From the NCBI GenBank assembly GCA_023301405.1, contig JALZUX010000692.1:1-11522 (forward strand): 11,522 nucleotides of DNA, in the 5' to 3' direction. The notes beneath the pieces were generated by a model, which was not told where the DNA came from, made no database searches, and saw only the letters and a list, made by a program, of their open reading frames with translations. Positions 1 through 8,030 of the stretch are shown here, one piece after another (positions within the stretch are counted from its first letter, which is position 1; each line of letters opens with the position of its first letter). The translations under genes were made by a program, and so were the position numbers. The DNA comes from Granulosicoccaceae bacterium. GTDB lineage: Bacteria; Pseudomonadota; Gammaproteobacteria; Granulosicoccales; Granulosicoccaceae.

Positions 1-1
1 G

Positions 2-634
2 TTGCTAGAACGGAAGCTTGCGCACATACCCTTCATTGATGAATTTGATCTCAAGTTCAATGTAAATAAGAAAGAACCGCAACCGTGTTCCAAGGCTGTC
101 ATGTTTTGCCTGATGGATGTGTCGGGCTCTATGGATCAGCGTACCAAGGATATCGCCAAGCGATTTTATATTCTGTTGTATTTGTTTCTGCAGCGTAACT
201 ACGACAAAACCGAAGTCGTGTTCATCCGTCATCACTCAACCGCTAAAGAAGTCGATGAGGAAGAGTTCTTTTATTCGCGTGAAACCGGAGGTACCGTAGT
301 GTCAAGTGCGCTCAGGCTAATGAACGAAATTATCGAGCAAAGATACCCGCTTAGCGAATGGAATTTATATGGTGCCCAGGCTTCAGATGGTGACAACTGG
401 ACTAACGACTCGGCAGTGTGTCACAAAATTCTTTCAGAAAATCTATTGCCAGTGTTGCAATATTATTGTTACATCGAAATAACCGATCGCGGGCCGCAAG
501 AGCTATGGCAGTACTACGAAAAGTTGGCTGAAGCCACCCCGGATGCATTCGCCATGCGCAGTATTGAAGACTATGCAGACATCTATCCGATTTTTCGCGA
601 ATTATTTCATCGTGAAAAAGGAAGTCGCGCGTGA
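2..634 (+). CDS. yeaH: YeaH/DUF444 family von Willebrand A domain protein, C-terminal part
   Basis: This is the last 210 or so codons of a YeaH-family protein. The family is usually about 420-430 residues, so about half lies left of the window. The TTG at base 2 is an internal codon, not a start. The visible part carries a vWA fold with a MIDAS metal site: DVSGS at fragment residues 39-43, the threonine of ETGGT near 98, and the aspartates of SDGDNW at 129-131. The C-terminus ([15 protein letters not shown]) is typical of the family. In Enterobacteria YeaH is made with the PrkA-type kinase YeaG and is linked to stationary-phase and nitrogen-starvation responses; its biochemical role is not settled. 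The next gene is the SpoVR homologue, and the two overlap by up to 4 bases, which supports one operon. The family call is very secure. Confidence 0.95.
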   Translation: MLERKLAHIPFIDEFDLKFNVNKKEPQPCSKAVMFCLMDVSGSMDQRTKDIAKRFYILLYLFLQRNYDKTEVVFIRHHSTAKEVDEEEFFYSRETGGTVVSSALRLMNEIIEQRYPLSEWNLYGAQASDGDNWTNDSAVCHKILSENLLPVLQYYCYIEITDRGPQELWQYYEKLAEATPDAFAMRSIEDYADIYPIFRELFHREKGSRA

Positions 635-2154
635 TGGCTTCTTCGAAAAAGCTGTTGTCCAGAGGATCTGACTGGTCTTTCGAGCTAATCGAAAAGTACG
701 ATAATGAGATCGAGCGAATTGCGAAGTCCTATGGTCTGGATACCTATCCCAACCAGATAGAGATAATCCGCTCTGATCAAATGATGGATGCCTATGCGTC
801 TGTAGGCATGCCTGTTGGCTACCATCACTGGTCTTTCGGGAAGCAGTTTCTTAATGTTGAGCGTGGCTACAGTCGTGGACAGATGGGACTGGCCTATGAA
901 ATCGTGATCAACAGCAACCCTTGCATCGCCTACTTGATGGAAGAGAACAGCATGACGATGCAGGCTTTAGTTATTGCACACGCATGTTACGGACATAATT
1001 CGTTTTTCAAGAATAATTATCTGTTTAAAAGCTGGACTGACGCCGAGTCGATTATTGATTACCTGGTGTTTGCCCGGCATTTTATTGCCGATTGTGAAGA
1101 ACGCCATGGCGCCGGTGAAGTAGAGGCTATTCTTGATTCATGTCACGCATTAATGAACTATGGCACAGATCGTTATAAGCGTCCGTATCCGATTTCTGCC
1201 GAGGAAGAGAAGACCCGCGGGGATGAGAGGGCTGAATATATACAGCGGCAACTAAATGATTTATGGAAAACTATTCCGAAAAATGATAACCCAAGCGACC
1301 GCGCTGAAGCGGTCCGGTTTCCGCAAGAGCCGCAAGAAAATTTGTTGTACTTCATTGAAAAAAACGCACCACTGCTAGAGCCCTGGCAGCGGGAAGTTGT
1401 GCGGATCGTTAGAAAGACAGCGCAGTATTTTTACCCTCAGCGCCAAACTCAGGTAATGAATGAGGGCTGGGCAACGTTTTGGCATTATACAATCTTAAAC
1501 GATATGTACGATGAAGGTCTGGTTGACGAAGGCTTTATGATGGAGTTTCTGCATTCGCACAGCAGTGTGGTTTTTCAACCGGCGTTCGATAGCCCCCATT
1601 TTAATGGGATTAATCCATACGCCCTTGGTTTTGCAATGATGCGTGATATACGGCGTATTTGTGAAGCACCTTCTGAAGAAGATAAACGTTGGTTTCCGGA
1701 GATTGCCGGTGGGGACTGGTTGTCAACACTGCACTTCGCGATGGAAAATTTCAAGGATGAGAGTTTTATTCAACAATATTTATCGCCGACCGTTATTCGT
1801 GATTTTCATTTGTTTTGTATTGTTGATGATTCTGCTTCAGACACTATTGATGTCGATGCAATTCATGATGATGAAGGGTACCGCCAAGTGCGGGAGACAT
1901 TGGCATTACAATACAACCTAAGCAGTCATGAGCCGGATATTCAGGTGCATGAAGTTGATGTTCGTGGTGACCGGTCTCTTACCCTGCATCACCAGCAAAA
2001 TTCTCGCAAGCCACTGAACGATGATACCGAAGAAGTGTTAAAGCATGTGTATCGGCTGTGGAAGTTTGATGTATATCTGTTTTCTTATGATGGAGAGGAA
2101 GTTGATGCTTCGTATCATATGCCAAAGAAAAAAGGGCTAAGTTTGTTATCCTGA
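631..2154 (+). CDS. ycgB: SpoVR/YcgB family protein
   Basis: A full-length SpoVR-family protein of 507 residues (E. coli YcgB is about 510). Family blocks visible are HHWSFGKQF (65-73), [18 protein letters not shown] (89-106), [13 protein letters not shown] (117-129) and [11 protein letters not shown] (276-286), then a more variable C-terminal third. There is no signal peptide or membrane segment, so it is probably cytoplasmic. In Bacillus, SpoVR affects spore cortex formation; in Proteobacteria, YcgB accompanies YeaG (PrkA) and YeaH in stress-induced operons, and its activity is unknown. The start is ambiguous. GTG at 631 overlaps the yeaH stop as GTGA and lies 8 bases after an AAGGA ribosome site (618-622). 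ATG at 634 overlaps it as TGATG with wider spacing. The choice changes the protein by one residue. Translational coupling to yeaH is likely. Confidence 0.95.
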   Translation: MMASSKKLLSRGSDWSFELIEKYDNEIERIAKSYGLDTYPNQIEIIRSDQMMDAYASVGMPVGYHHWSFGKQFLNVERGYSRGQMGLAYEIVINSNPCIAYLMEENSMTMQALVIAHACYGHNSFFKNNYLFKSWTDAESIIDYLVFARHFIADCEERHGAGEVEAILDSCHALMNYGTDRYKRPYPISAEEEKTRGDERAEYIQRQLNDLWKTIPKNDNPSDRAEAVRFPQEPQENLLYFIEKNAPLLEPWQREVVRIVRKTAQYFYPQRQTQVMNEGWATFWHYTILNDMYDEGLVDEGFMMEFLHSHSSVVFQPAFDSPHFNGINPYALGFAMMRDIRRICEAPSEEDKRWFPEIAGGDWLSTLHFAMENFKDESFIQQYLSPTVIRDFHLFCIVDDSASDTIDVDAIHDDEGYRQVRETLALQYNLSSHEPDIQVHEVDVRGDRSLTLHHQQNSRKPLNDDTEEVLKHVYRLWKFDVYLFSYDGEEVDASYHMPKKKGLSLLS

Positions 2155-2168
2155 AAAATAACAAATAG

Positions 2169-2198
2169 TGCTGGCGCTAAACAGTTTCTGCGCCAGCA
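2169..2198. terminator. Hairpin between convergent ycgB and SDR genes, probable bidirectional terminator
   Basis: TGCTGGCGC (2169-2177) and GCGCCAGCA (2190-2198) form a perfect 9-bp stem with a 12-base loop, 14 bases after the ycgB stop. On the - strand the stem is followed by a T-rich run (reverse complement of about 2153-2168, ending in five T). It therefore looks best as an intrinsic terminator for the leftward SDR gene. On the + strand the bases after the stem are not T-rich, so termination of ycgB here would be weaker or would need other factors. Confidence 0.75.
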
Positions 2199-2244
2199 GG
2201 TTCCATAAGCTATATCAGTTGCAGGGCATTTTTTAATGTAGTAA

Positions 2245-3189
2245 TTAATCGCGGCGTGCCATTTCACGGTAGTGTTGTAGGCGGCTTTGACGATTCATTT
2301 TACCTAGGTAGGTCGGTACAATTTTTCTTACAGGTGTTGGTAGTGCGCTGTCGCAATCTTCGCAGACGCTATCGACCTGAAGGGAATTATAATTGTCTCG
2401 ACTGAATGGTTTGCCCGGAACGAGTTCCATAAAGAATGCCTGAATTTTTGCTATACCATCAGGTAGGCCAATAATATTTCTGTTGATTGCCAGTACTTCA
2501 GCGGTGTATTCGACGATCTCGCGCAGAGTGAAAATATCTGGCCCGCACAAATTGAACGATTTGCCAATGGTGGAGGGGTCATCGATGGATTTAACCATCT
2601 CGGCGGCCACGTCGCCCACAAACACGGGAGCAAAACGTGCATCGGCGCAGGCTAGTGGCATAAATGGCATGGCGTGAAGCAGATTAGCAAAGCGGGTAAA
2701 TAAACCATCGCCGTTGCCGAAAATAACGGATGGACAAAAAACCGTCAAATCCAAAGAGCTTGCTTTCAGGATATCAGTGGCTTCGCCCTTGCTACGTAAA
2801 TAGTGGCTGGGGCCGTCGGCGGCATCAGCTTTCAGTGAGCTCATCTGGATCACTCGACTAACATTAGCTTGTTCGCAGGCAGCCACTATGTTTTTGGCCA
2901 AGCCGATATGGGCTTCGTCAAAGGTGCCGCCACGACCGACGCTAGTGTTTAGAATTCCGACTAGATTAATGACAACATCCTGATCTTTCAGGGCAGCGGT
3001 GAGCTCTTCCGGGTTGTACGGATCCACTTGTACAACATCTATCGTGGGTACTACGCGCAACGATTTCATTTTCCGGATATCGCGGCTTAAAACTCTGATG
3101 TTTTTGCCTTGCCGAATAAGCTGTCCAGCCAACTCGGTACCGACAAAGCCACTGCCGCCAATGAGACAAATATTTTGTGTTGAGGACAT
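2245..3189 (-). CDS. NDUFA9-like NAD(P)-binding SDR family protein (complex I NDUFA9 subunit-type)
   Basis: An atypical/extended short-chain dehydrogenase of 314 residues, closest by eye to the bacterial relatives of mitochondrial complex I subunit NDUFA9. The N-terminus has the Rossmann dinucleotide motif GGSGFVG (11-17). NLVGIL (75-80), MSSLKADA (116-123) and a YxxxK pair (Y130, K134) follow in SDR order. PSVIFGNGDGLF (153-164), RFAPVFVGDVA (185-195) and a C-terminal NYNSLQVDSV segment are marks of this subgroup. It probably binds NAD(P)H. Members are annotated as NAD-dependent epimerase/dehydratase or complex I NDUFA9 family proteins, and substrates are unknown for most; some are implicated in quinone biosynthesis. 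The start ATG has AGGA nine bases upstream. It is divergent from soeA and convergent with ycgB. A specific reaction cannot be assigned. Confidence 0.85.
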   Translation of the reverse strand: MSSTQNICLIGGSGFVGTELAGQLIRQGKNIRVLSRDIRKMKSLRVVPTIDVVQVDPYNPEELTAALKDQDVVINLVGILNTSVGRGGTFDEAHIGLAKNIVAACEQANVSRVIQMSSLKADAADGPSHYLRSKGEATDILKASSLDLTVFCPSVIFGNGDGLFTRFANLLHAMPFMPLACADARFAPVFVGDVAAEMVKSIDDPSTIGKSFNLCGPDIFTLREIVEYTAEVLAINRNIIGLPDGIAKIQAFFMELVPGKPFSRDNYNSLQVDSVCEDCDSALPTPVRKIVPTYLGKMNRQSRLQHYREMARRD

Positions 3190-3297
3190 GAAGTTAGATC
3201 CTGGACTCGGAAAAGAATGTTGGGGATTAGGTGATGAATGCGATTAATAACAAAGGTCTTAGGGCAGACGCAGCCAGTATACTGCTAACGGGACGCA

Positions 3298-3326
3298 TTG
3301 CCGTAGATTTCGACGGTAATTATAGC
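3298..3326 (+). promoter_or_regulatory. Candidate sigma70 promoter for soeABC
   Basis: TTGCCG (3298-3303) and TATAGC (3321-3326) are separated by 17 bases, a good match to -35 and -10 boxes. They point toward soeA and would leave a 5' leader of about 110 bases. The box lies in the 253-base gap (3190-3442) between the SDR gene and soeA, where I see no gene. Another -10-like box (TATACT, 3278-3283) lacks a convincing -35 partner on either strand. I saw no clear operator. This is a consensus match only. Confidence 0.45.
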
Positions 3327-3442
3327 GTCTTCCGGTGAGTGTGTACCGTTTGTGTTTGTGACCCCCAACTATCGGCGGCTTGGCCCTGTTTGCAAGGCTT
3401 GATTGTCGTCAAACTAGCTTCGTTCCTGGCGAAATTATTTAA

Positions 3443-6337
3443 ATGAAAAAACTCCCCGTTTTTGAAGATCATTCAGCGCAAACTGTAAAGAACACGACCT
3501 GTTACATGTGTGCCTGCCGTTGTGGCATCAAGGTGACATTAGAGGGCGAGAAGATTCGCTTTATTCAAGGTAACCCGGATCACCCGATAAACAAGGGGGT
3601 ACTGTGCGCCAAGGGTAATGCGGGCATCATGAAGCAAATGTCGCCAGCTAAGCTAACCCAGCCTCTTATTCGCAGGCCTGGTTCTGAGCGTGGGGCCGGT
3701 GAGTTTGACCCGATCAGTTGGGATGATGCGCTCGATATGTTGACAGAGCGACTTAGAAAAATTCGCAGTACTGACCCCCGCAAGCTTGCCTACTTTACCG
3801 GACGTGATCAGATGCAGGCGTTGACGGGCTTTTGGGCTTCGCAGTTTGGCACAATCAATTGGGCCGCTCACGGTGGGTTCTGTTCCGTCAATATGGCCGC
3901 TGGTGGGCTTTACATGATTGGGCAGTCTTTTTGGGAGTTTGGTGACCCTGATTGGGATCACGCAAAATACTTTATGCTGTGGGGGGTAGCAGAAGACCAT
4001 GCATCGAACCCGATAAAAATCGGCATCGAGAAGCTCAAACGCCGTGGTTGCAAATTTGTGGCGATTAATCCGGTGCGTACCGGCTATCAGGCCGTTGCAG
4101 ATGAATGGCTGGGGATTAAGCCCGGTACTGACGGTTTATTGGCACTGTCTTTTGTGCATGTGCTATTGAAGAATGATTTATTTGATAAAGAGTTTCTTAC
4201 TCGGTACACCAATGGAGCACAACTGGTCATTGATGCACCCGGTCAAAGCAACAATGGGCTGTTGTTGCGTGACGAATCAGACGAGTTGCTGGTCTACAGT
4301 CTCAAGAGTCAGTCGTTCGAGCCTTGGTCAAATGTTGATTGTGAGCCGGCATTGTTCGGTGAGTATACGACCAAAGACGGGGTCGCCGTTAAGACCGCTA
4401 TGACGCTGTTGGCGGAGCGTTATCTTAACAATGAATACTCTCCAGCAAACGTAGCGCCTCAAGTTGGTATCGAGGCTAAGACGATTGAAAGACTTGCACT
4501 TGAGATGGCCCATGTTGCTTTCAGAGAAACTGTCGAAATTCATACCCCCTGGACCGATTGGGCTGGTCGGGAACACGATAAGTTTGTGGGAAGGCCGGTT
4601 GCGATGCATGCGATGCGAGGTATTTCGGCGCACAGCAATGGATTTCAGACCTGCCGTGCTATTCACTTGGTGCAGGTGTTGTTAGGTGCCATTGACTGTC
4701 CCGGTGGTCATTTGGCTAAGCCGCCGTTTCCACGTCACTTGCCACCACCAATAAAGCCTGCAACGCAAAGCAAGCCGAATACCCCCTTAAGTGGGCCGCC
4801 TTTGGGTTTCCCAACTGCACCCGAAGACCTTGCTATTGATGCAGACGGTAATCCGCTTCGCATCGATAAAGCCTATTCGTGGGAAGCGCCTATTGCTAAT
4901 CACGGCTTGATGCACATGGTGATTAAAAACGCTGCCAACGAAGATCCATACCCGATCGATACGCTGATGTTGTTCATGGCTAATATGGCTTGGAATTCAT
5001 CGATGAATACTCAGGAAACGCAGAACATGCTTACCAAAAAAGGTGATGATGGCGAATATAAGATTCCCTTTATTGTCACCAGTGATGCCTTTCAAAGTGA
5101 AATGGTTAATTGTTCTGATCTAGTATTGCCTGATACTACGTACCTTGAACGGTACGACACTATTTCAATTCTTGACCGTCCGATTTCAGAGCCTCACGCA
5201 GCCTGTGATTCCATTCGACAACCCATTCTTACGCCGGACCGTGATGTGCGGCCGTGGCAGGAAGTGATGATTGAGGTGGGGTCCCGTTTAGGCTTTCCCG
5301 GTCTTGTGGACGAGCAAGGGAAACGCAAATTTGATGGCTATAATGACTTTATCGTTAACTGGGAGAAATCTCCCGGTATTGGTTTTCTGGCTGGATGGCG
5401 TGGCACTGATGGCAGCAAGTCGCTGGTAGGTGAGCCCAATCCGGATCAATGGCAAGCCTATGTAGATAACGGGTGCTTTTTCGAACATCAAATTCCGCCT
5501 AACCAACGCTATTTTCGCTTTGCGAATAAAGACTACTTAAGCTGGTCAAAAGAGGTGGGGTTTAACGCTCATGATGGCCCGATTGTTATGGAGCTCTACT
5601 CCGAAACATTGCAAAAATTTCGCTTAGCCGGTGAAGGTGTCTATGACGGGCCCCTGCCTAAACGGGAAGTGGATAAGCAGCGGCTGGTTAAGTACTTTGA
5701 TCCAATCCCAATGTGGTATCTACCGCTTGAACAACAACAGGTTGATCACGAAGAGTATCCGTTTTTTGCTGTCAATCAGCGGCCCATGTTTATGTACCAT
5801 TCGTGGGATTCGCAGAATGCATGGCTTAGACAAATTATGTCGCAGAACTATTTGTACATGAATCTTCAGCGCGGAACCGAGCTAGGCTTCACTGATTTGC
5901 AATGGGTCTGGGTAGAGTCCCATAACGGTAAAATAAAAGTGCAGCTAAAGCTGATGGAAGGCTGTAATGCAGATACGGTATGGACATGGAACGCTATTGC
6001 TAAGCAGCGTGGAGCATGGGGTCTTGCGGATAAAGCTCCTGAGTCAGAGCGAGCGTTTTTGATGAACCATCTGATCGCCGAAACATTACCCGATAACACC
6101 GCCACCACTGAACAGTTAACTAATTCAGACCCAGTGACAGGACAAGCAGCCTGGTATGACCTACGTGTAAAGGTGACGCCGGCCGAAGCGGGCGATGAGC
6201 AGTCATTACCACAGTTTGAAAAGATAAACAAAGCGCCGGGGCAGCCTGACTCTGCTCAAGTATTACGCTACTCGGCTGGTAAGCAAGTGAACTTAAAAAG
6301 AAGCTTAAAGGATATCATTATGCGGGGGTCAAAATAG
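3443..6337 (+). CDS. soeA: Sulfite dehydrogenase (quinone), SoeA-type molybdopterin catalytic subunit
   Basis: A 964-residue DMSO reductase superfamily enzyme. Near the N-terminus C20-x2-C23-x3-C27-x27-C55 binds a [4Fe-4S] cluster. The Mo-bis-PGD catalytic region follows. The block HGGFCSVNMAAGGLY (143-157) with C147 as probable Mo ligand, then SFWEFGDPDW and GVAEDHASNPIKIG, matches my memory of SoeA from Allochromatium and marine Alphaproteobacteria. A proline-rich insertion lies near residues 420-460, and the molybdopterin dinucleotide-binding domain is near 767-890. There is no twin-arginine signal, which fits the known cytoplasmic orientation of SoeABC. The expected reaction is sulfite plus water to sulfate with two electrons passed to SoeB. 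The length and the following soeB and soeC support the call. The main alternative is a related polysulfide or thiosulfate reductase-like enzyme; DMSO reductase is less likely (Tat signal and serine ligand). The ribosome site upstream of ATG is weak. Confidence 0.85.
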   Translation: MKKLPVFEDHSAQTVKNTTCYMCACRCGIKVTLEGEKIRFIQGNPDHPINKGVLCAKGNAGIMKQMSPAKLTQPLIRRPGSERGAGEFDPISWDDALDMLTERLRKIRSTDPRKLAYFTGRDQMQALTGFWASQFGTINWAAHGGFCSVNMAAGGLYMIGQSFWEFGDPDWDHAKYFMLWGVAEDHASNPIKIGIEKLKRRGCKFVAINPVRTGYQAVADEWLGIKPGTDGLLALSFVHVLLKNDLFDKEFLTRYTNGAQLVIDAPGQSNNGLLLRDESDELLVYSLKSQSFEPWSNVDCEPALFGEYTTKDGVAVKTAMTLLAERYLNNEYSPANVAPQVGIEAKTIERLALEMAHVAFRETVEIHTPWTDWAGREHDKFVGRPVAMHAMRGISAHSNGFQTCRAIHLVQVLLGAIDCPGGHLAKPPFPRHLPPPIKPATQSKPNTPLSGPPLGFPTAPEDLAIDADGNPLRIDKAYSWEAPIANHGLMHMVIKNAANEDPYPIDTLMLFMANMAWNSSMNTQETQNMLTKKGDDGEYKIPFIVTSDAFQSEMVNCSDLVLPDTTYLERYDTISILDRPISEPHAACDSIRQPILTPDRDVRPWQEVMIEVGSRLGFPGLVDEQGKRKFDGYNDFIVNWEKSPGIGFLAGWRGTDGSKSLVGEPNPDQWQAYVDNGCFFEHQIPPNQRYFRFANKDYLSWSKEVGFNAHDGPIVMELYSETLQKFRLAGEGVYDGPLPKREVDKQRLVKYFDPIPMWYLPLEQQQVDHEEYPFFAVNQRPMFMYHSWDSQNAWLRQIMSQNYLYMNLQRGTELGFTDLQWVWVESHNGKIKVQLKLMEGCNADTVWTWNAIAKQRGAWGLADKAPESERAFLMNHLIAETLPDNTATTEQLTNSDPVTGQAAWYDLRVKVTPAEAGDEQSLPQFEKINKAPGQPDSAQVLRYSAGKQVNLKRSLKDIIMRGSK

Positions 6338-7047
6338 TGAAGCTCGGACTAGTGATTGATCTAGATACTTGTGTTGGCTGTCATGCGTGTGCAGTCGCGT
6401 GTAAGCAGTGGAATACTTCGGGCACGAGTGGTCCGTTAACAGACTATGATCCCTATGGGGCTGAGCCTGCTGGTGTGTGGTTTAACCGGATTCGGCACTA
6501 TGAAGTTGATGAATACCCGAACAGCAAAACCATTAACGCACCCATGTCTTGTATGCACTGTGAAGATGCTGCCTGTGTCACCGTGTGCCCGACAGGAGCT
6601 TCTTATAAGCGTGAAGAGGATGGCATTGTATTGATCGATCAGGATAAATGCATGGGGTGTAATTATTGTGCATGGGCGTGTCCTTACGGCGCTCGTGAGC
6701 TTGATCGTGAATCCGGCACGATGAAAAAATGTACTCTGTGTGTTGACCGTATTTACGATGAAAACCTGCCCGAGGCCGAGCGGCAACCAGTTTGTGTGCT
6801 GACTTGTCCGTCAAACGCACGTTTCTTTGGTGACTTTGATAATCCGGATTCCGAGGTCAGCCAGAAGGTTCGTGAGCGCGGTGGCTATGCAATGATGCCC
6901 GAGGCTGGCTATCAACCGACGAACAAATATTTACCCCCGCGGCAGACGCCACTGGTAGAAACCCACGCTGAAAAAGCAGCAACCACTGAAAAGCCAGTGT
7001 CGCAAATACAGCGCTGGATAGCGCAGCAACTTGCGAGGCAGTCCTAG
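6337..7047 (+). CDS. soeB: SoeB-type ferredoxin subunit with four [4Fe-4S] clusters
   Basis: A 236-residue electron-transfer subunit of the DmsB/PsrB/SoeB group. Sixteen cysteines fall into four groups: C12, C15, C18, C22; C72, C75, C80, C84; C105, C108, C111, C115; and C132, C135, C153, C157. This is the usual arrangement for four cubane clusters. The protein should carry electrons from the SoeA active site to SoeC and the quinone pool on the cytoplasmic side of the membrane. There is no signal peptide. The C-terminal 50 residues have no cluster ligands and include a short helix-like end. Translation starts at GTG 6337, which shares its G with the soeA stop (TAGTG), so reinitiation is likely; a G-rich stretch (GGGGGT, about 6324) may act as ribosome site. 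The paralogue choice (SoeB rather than DmsB or PsrB) relies on the neighbouring genes. Confidence 0.88.
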   Translation: MKLGLVIDLDTCVGCHACAVACKQWNTSGTSGPLTDYDPYGAEPAGVWFNRIRHYEVDEYPNSKTINAPMSCMHCEDAACVTVCPTGASYKREEDGIVLIDQDKCMGCNYCAWACPYGARELDRESGTMKKCTLCVDRIYDENLPEAERQPVCVLTCPSNARFFGDFDNPDSEVSQKVRERGGYAMMPEAGYQPTNKYLPPRQTPLVETHAEKAATTEKPVSQIQRWIAQQLARQS

Positions 7048-7970
7048 TGCATCCTGCAATATCTGTAATTTGTTTTACGTTATTGTCTGGCGCGGGTTAT
7101 GGCTTGATAATACTGTTGTGTCTTGATAGTGCGTTTGATATCGGATTGGTTCAGGTTGGCTTGCGTCAGGTTGTATTGGGGGTTGTAGCGTTAGTGCTAA
7201 TCACCATCGGGCTGCTTTGTTCGACCTTCCATCTGGCAAATCGGAAAAACGCATGGCGGGCGTTTTTCCGATTTCGTACTTCATGGTTATCACGTGAGGG
7301 TGTGTTTGCAGTGTTGCTTTATCCTTTCGCCTTGGTGTGGGTGTTTATGGTTTGGTCAGCCGCACCGATGGGTGTTGGTATTGCAGCGAAAATATTTGCT
7401 GTACTCACGGTGTTGCTTGCAATTGCCACTCTCGGCAGTACCGGCATGATATACGCTTGTTTGAAGACAATCAGGCAATGGAACACAGCTCTGACGCCGA
7501 CCAATTATTTGTTGCTTGGCCTAATGCTGGGGGCGTTAATTTTACTGGTTGGTAGCAGTGGCAAAGAGGCTACAGAAAAGCTAGCGCTTGGCCTTCTTGC
7601 CATCGCCTGTGTCAGTAAATTAATTTATTACTATTGGATCGGGCACCCAGCGGGGCCGACTATAAATTCGGCGCTTGGGTTTACGCGCGCTACGGTTCGT
7701 TTACTGGATGTCGGACACGGCAGTGGTAATTTTTTAACCGACGAGTTTGGTTATGAGTTGGCTCGAACCAAGCTGTTATGGCTTCGTTTAATCAGTGTGG
7801 TCTGTGCTTTCTTCTTGCCGGCTTTGCTGTTGGTGGTAGTTGATCGCCATATTTTTACTGATTCACTAGCGATGGTTATCGCGTTTGGCGGGGTCTTCGT
7901 CGAGCGCTGGTTGTTTTTTGCAGAGGCAAGGCATGTGGTTAATCTATACCACGGTGAGCAGCGCACCTGA
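7047..7970 (+). CDS. soeC: SoeC-type membrane anchor subunit (DmsC family)
   Basis: A 307-residue integral membrane protein of the DmsC family, with about eight hydrophobic helices near residues 3-27, 37-60, 86-104, 108-137, 153-171, 177-197, 242-265 and 272-291. The N-terminus MHPAISVICFTLLSGAGYGL and the STFHLANRKNAWRAF and SWLSRE blocks (59-84) are typical of this anchor family. It should hold SoeA and SoeB on the cytoplasmic face and pass electrons to quinone. It starts at GTG 7047, sharing its G with the soeB stop (TAGTG), with GAGG at 7034-7037 as ribosome site. It is the last gene of the operon; a hairpin follows within 25 bases. The family is secure, and the Soe assignment rests mainly on SoeA. 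Confidence 0.85.
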   Translation: MHPAISVICFTLLSGAGYGLIILLCLDSAFDIGLVQVGLRQVVLGVVALVLITIGLLCSTFHLANRKNAWRAFFRFRTSWLSREGVFAVLLYPFALVWVFMVWSAAPMGVGIAAKIFAVLTVLLAIATLGSTGMIYACLKTIRQWNTALTPTNYLLLGLMLGALILLVGSSGKEATEKLALGLLAIACVSKLIYYYWIGHPAGPTINSALGFTRATVRLLDVGHGSGNFLTDEFGYELARTKLLWLRLISVVCAFFLPALLLVVVDRHIFTDSLAMVIAFGGVFVERWLFFAEARHVVNLYHGEQRT

Positions 7971-7993
7971 TTCTCGATTGATCATTTTGTGCC

Positions 7994-8017
7994 AAGCCGG
8001 AGTCTTGGCTCCGGCTT
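7994..8017. terminator. Hairpin between convergent soeC and antiporter genes, probable bidirectional terminator
   Basis: AAGCCGGAG (7994-8002) and CTCCGGCTT (8009-8017) form a perfect 9-bp GC-rich stem with a 6-base loop. The stem lies between the stop codons of soeC (7970) and the leftward antiporter gene (8031), so it can serve both. Neither strand shows a long T-tract after the stem, so it may be an imperfect intrinsic terminator or an RNA-end stabiliser. Confidence 0.65.
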
Positions 8018-8030
8018 ACCGTGGTTGCCC

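Noticed and set aside
3276..3283. AGTATACT as a second divergent -10 box
   Set aside because: Neither strand offers a credible -35 at 16-18 bases.
3443..3520. Possible Tat export signal on SoeA, as in DmsA or PsrA
   Set aside because: The N-terminus has no twin arginine or hydrophobic core and reaches the first cluster cysteine by residue 20.
3653..4000. A leftward open frame of 115 codons inside soeA
   Set aside because: It lies wholly antisense to a strongly conserved catalytic region and shows no recognisable motif.
5866..6231. A leftward open frame of 121 codons opposite the 3' part of soeA
   Set aside because: It is antisense to the conserved molybdopterin-binding domain, has no recognisable domain and is explained by codon use on the other strand.
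3443..7970. DMSO reductase (DmsABC) as the identity of the operon
   Set aside because: The absence of a Tat signal, a Cys in place of the Ser ligand, and the SoeA-like HGGFCSVNMAAGG block argue against it, although SoeB and SoeC alone would be compatible.
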